Positions 63,090-64,000 of a stretch of DNA of 64,000 nucleotides are shown piece after piece. Positions within the stretch are counted from its first letter, which is position 1; the number at the start of each line of letters is the position of its first letter. Source of the DNA: Caulobacter sp. Its GTDB lineage: Bacteria; Pseudomonadota; Alphaproteobacteria; Caulobacterales; Caulobacteraceae. The notes under the pieces are model-generated. The model searched no databases and had not been told where the DNA came from. It saw nothing but the letters and a program-made list of their open reading frames with translations. The position numbers were made by a program, and so were the translations under genes. The stretch lies in the NCBI GenBank assembly GCA_021741355.1, contig JAIOXZ010000014.1, positions 1 to 64,000 of the forward strand, written 5' to 3'.

Positions 63090-63214
63090 CGTCATGGCCC
63101 GACTTGTTCGGGCCATCCAAGCGCGGTGAGGCCAGAAATTGTCCCGCGAAGGTCAGCGGTTGCCCATCTGAGCGACCGTGTTCTTGGGTGGCCCGAACAA
63201 GTCGGGCCATGACG
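63090..63214. repeat. Palindromic repeat with 31-base arms (copy 2)
   Basis: The arms begin CGTCATGGCCCGACTTG and end CAAGTCGGGCCATGACG, with one mismatch between them, 63 bases apart. It is the same family as 48654, with changes to the base pairs mirrored in both arms (compensatory). Confidence 0.87.
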
Positions 63215-63274
63215 GGTTCAATAATTCCACCAAACGTCCGGCATCAACCGTTGCAGGGCTGAATGTCGACGGGC

Positions 63275-64000
63275 CTAGTCCCGGTCCGCCACCGGCCTCA
63301 GCCCCTCGCCGAGAATCAGCGTCTGGCGACGTCTGCAGCGGTGGGCGTAGGCCTTTTCGTCGTCGCGGTAACGCACGGCGCATTTGATGCTGAGGATCTG
63401 GTGCAGGATCCCGGCGGTCTGGCTCCTGTCGAAGTCGGCGATGATCCGCTCCGCCTGCAGACCTTCCAGGCTGACCACCAGCACCCGCCGGCCGAGCGCC
63501 GGCGTCAGCGGCGCGGTCGCCTCGGCCTGGTTGCCCGCATGACTGCGCCGCAGCCAGATGGTCAGCGGCGGGGCGTCCGGCGTGCCGATGTAGTCGCGGC
63601 CATAGTAGGACAGGGCGTTGAACAGGAAGCGGTCGTCCACCGCGATCGACGACAGCCCGCCGTTGAGGGCCTCGAGCTGCGCCCGCTGGTTCACCTGGCG
63701 GGCCATCTGCTCCCAGCCGCGGACGCGCTTGATGTCGTTGGACCGGCCCAGGGCGTCGACGATCTCGGGTCTTGCGACCGCCACCAGCATGAAGGCCGCC
63801 AGCACCGCCTGCGCGCCGAGCCCGCCGATCACCCACCATTTCGCCCGCCAGCGCATCAGCAGGGCCGCTGTCAGCACGGCCCCGGCGACATAGGCGCTGG
63901 CCGCCCAGTTATCGTTGGCCCGCGACAGCAGCGCGCCGAGTGTCACCACCGCCAGCGGCGGGACGACGAAACACAGCAGCAGCAGATCCTGCGGCAACAG
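63275..64000 (-). CDS. GT39-type membrane glycosyltransferase, C-terminal part (runs off the right edge)
   Basis: The frame is open to base 64000 on the minus strand; the ATG/TTG at 63997 in the track is not a real start. Visible residues begin LPQDLLLLCFVVPPLAVVTLGALLSRANDNWAASAYVAG, characteristic of the last membrane helices of ArnT/PMT-like glycosyltransferases, then a soluble C-terminal domain (VDDRFLFNALSYYGRDYIG, PPLTIWLRR). The catalytic N-terminus is outside the window. It probably transfers a lipid-linked sugar in the inner membrane. Confidence 0.8.
   Translation of the reverse strand: MLPQDLLLLCFVVPPLAVVTLGALLSRANDNWAASAYVAGAVLTAALLMRWRAKWWVIGGLGAQAVLAAFMLVAVARPEIVDALGRSNDIKRVRGWEQMARQVNQRAQLEALNGGLSSIAVDDRFLFNALSYYGRDYIGTPDAPPLTIWLRRSHAGNQAEATAPLTPALGRRVLVVSLEGLQAERIIADFDRSQTAGILHQILSIKCAVRYRDDEKAYAHRCRRRQTLILGEGLRPVADRD

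Overview
The window is one continuous stretch of a high-GC alphaproteobacterial chromosome, most likely from the Caulobacterales (Caulobacter, Brevundimonas or Phenylobacterium type). The grounds are an F1 cluster in the order atpH-A-G-D-C with a long Ala/Lys/Pro-rich N-terminus on AtpD and a short epsilon subunit; the conserved alphaproteobacterial run rplU-rpmA-GNAT-obgE-proB-proA-nadD-rsfS-rlmH-envC-ctpA-yibQ-rppH; several acyl-CoA dehydrogenases; and TadG-like pilus proteins. This is pattern recognition, with no database search. Genes are packed tightly, and many starts overlap the preceding stop (ATGA, GTGA or TGATG junctions). No gene-free stretch reaches 300 bases.

Layout. 1-1.3 kb: tail of an IS630-type transposase, an S24/LexA-like repressor and a small membrane protein. 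1.4-5.8 kb: a MerR regulator followed by two acyl-CoA dehydrogenases, a VOC protein and an OsmC protein, probably a fatty or branched-chain acyl-CoA degradation operon. 5.9-7.6 kb: hybrid histidine kinase. 7.7-11.5 kb: a minus-strand run of a C5-cytosine methyltransferase, cysK, a flavin monooxygenase and vsr, i.e. a methylase and its mismatch-repair partner separated by two metabolic genes. 11.5-16.3 kb: lipoprotein, an unlisted 43-residue ORF, thiolase, D-aminoacylase-type amidohydrolase and a DUF1330-like protein. 16.5-19.3 kb: lemA, two TPM-domain genes and a methyltransferase. 19.4-22.6 kb: GFA protein, a third acyl-CoA dehydrogenase and small proteins. 22.6-27.6 kb: F1 ATP synthase operon. 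27.7-30.5 kb: secreted and membrane proteins and two alpha/beta hydrolases. 30.5-42.9 kb: the conserved housekeeping cluster (RNA decapping, cell-wall proteases and activators, ribosome factors, NAD and proline synthesis, Obg, L27, L21). 43-45 kb: putative metal module (membrane protein plus His-rich CobW GTPase) behind a GTTAC-N3-GTAAC palindrome. 45-50.7 kb: ExbD, WD40 protein, nitroreductase, MtgA with a hexanucleotide microsatellite, and an ACE-like M2 peptidase. 50.9-54.2 kb: two tandem TadG/vWA paralogues, one carrying inserted repeat domains. 54.2-64 kb: hybrid kinase, 2OG oxygenase, OmpA lipoprotein, KefC/KefF, CoA-transferase A/B, exported MsrA and the end of a GT39-type membrane glycosyltransferase.

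Intergenic DNA carries several families of palindromic repeats: two double-hairpin elements built on GGGGACATGTACC, two copies of an element with a shared 38-base arm, two copies of an element with about 31-base arms, and two single complex palindromes. A shared motif TTNACG-N4-CGTNAA lies upstream of the MerR gene, the thiolase and the amidohydrolase and suggests a small lipid-catabolism regulon.

I see no CRISPR array, prophage, rRNA or tRNA, and no obvious defence island beyond the methylase/vsr pair. The most unusual items are the tandem-repeat insertion in the second TadG paralogue, the putative zinc module, the shared operator motif and the repeat families. None is proven to be a new system.
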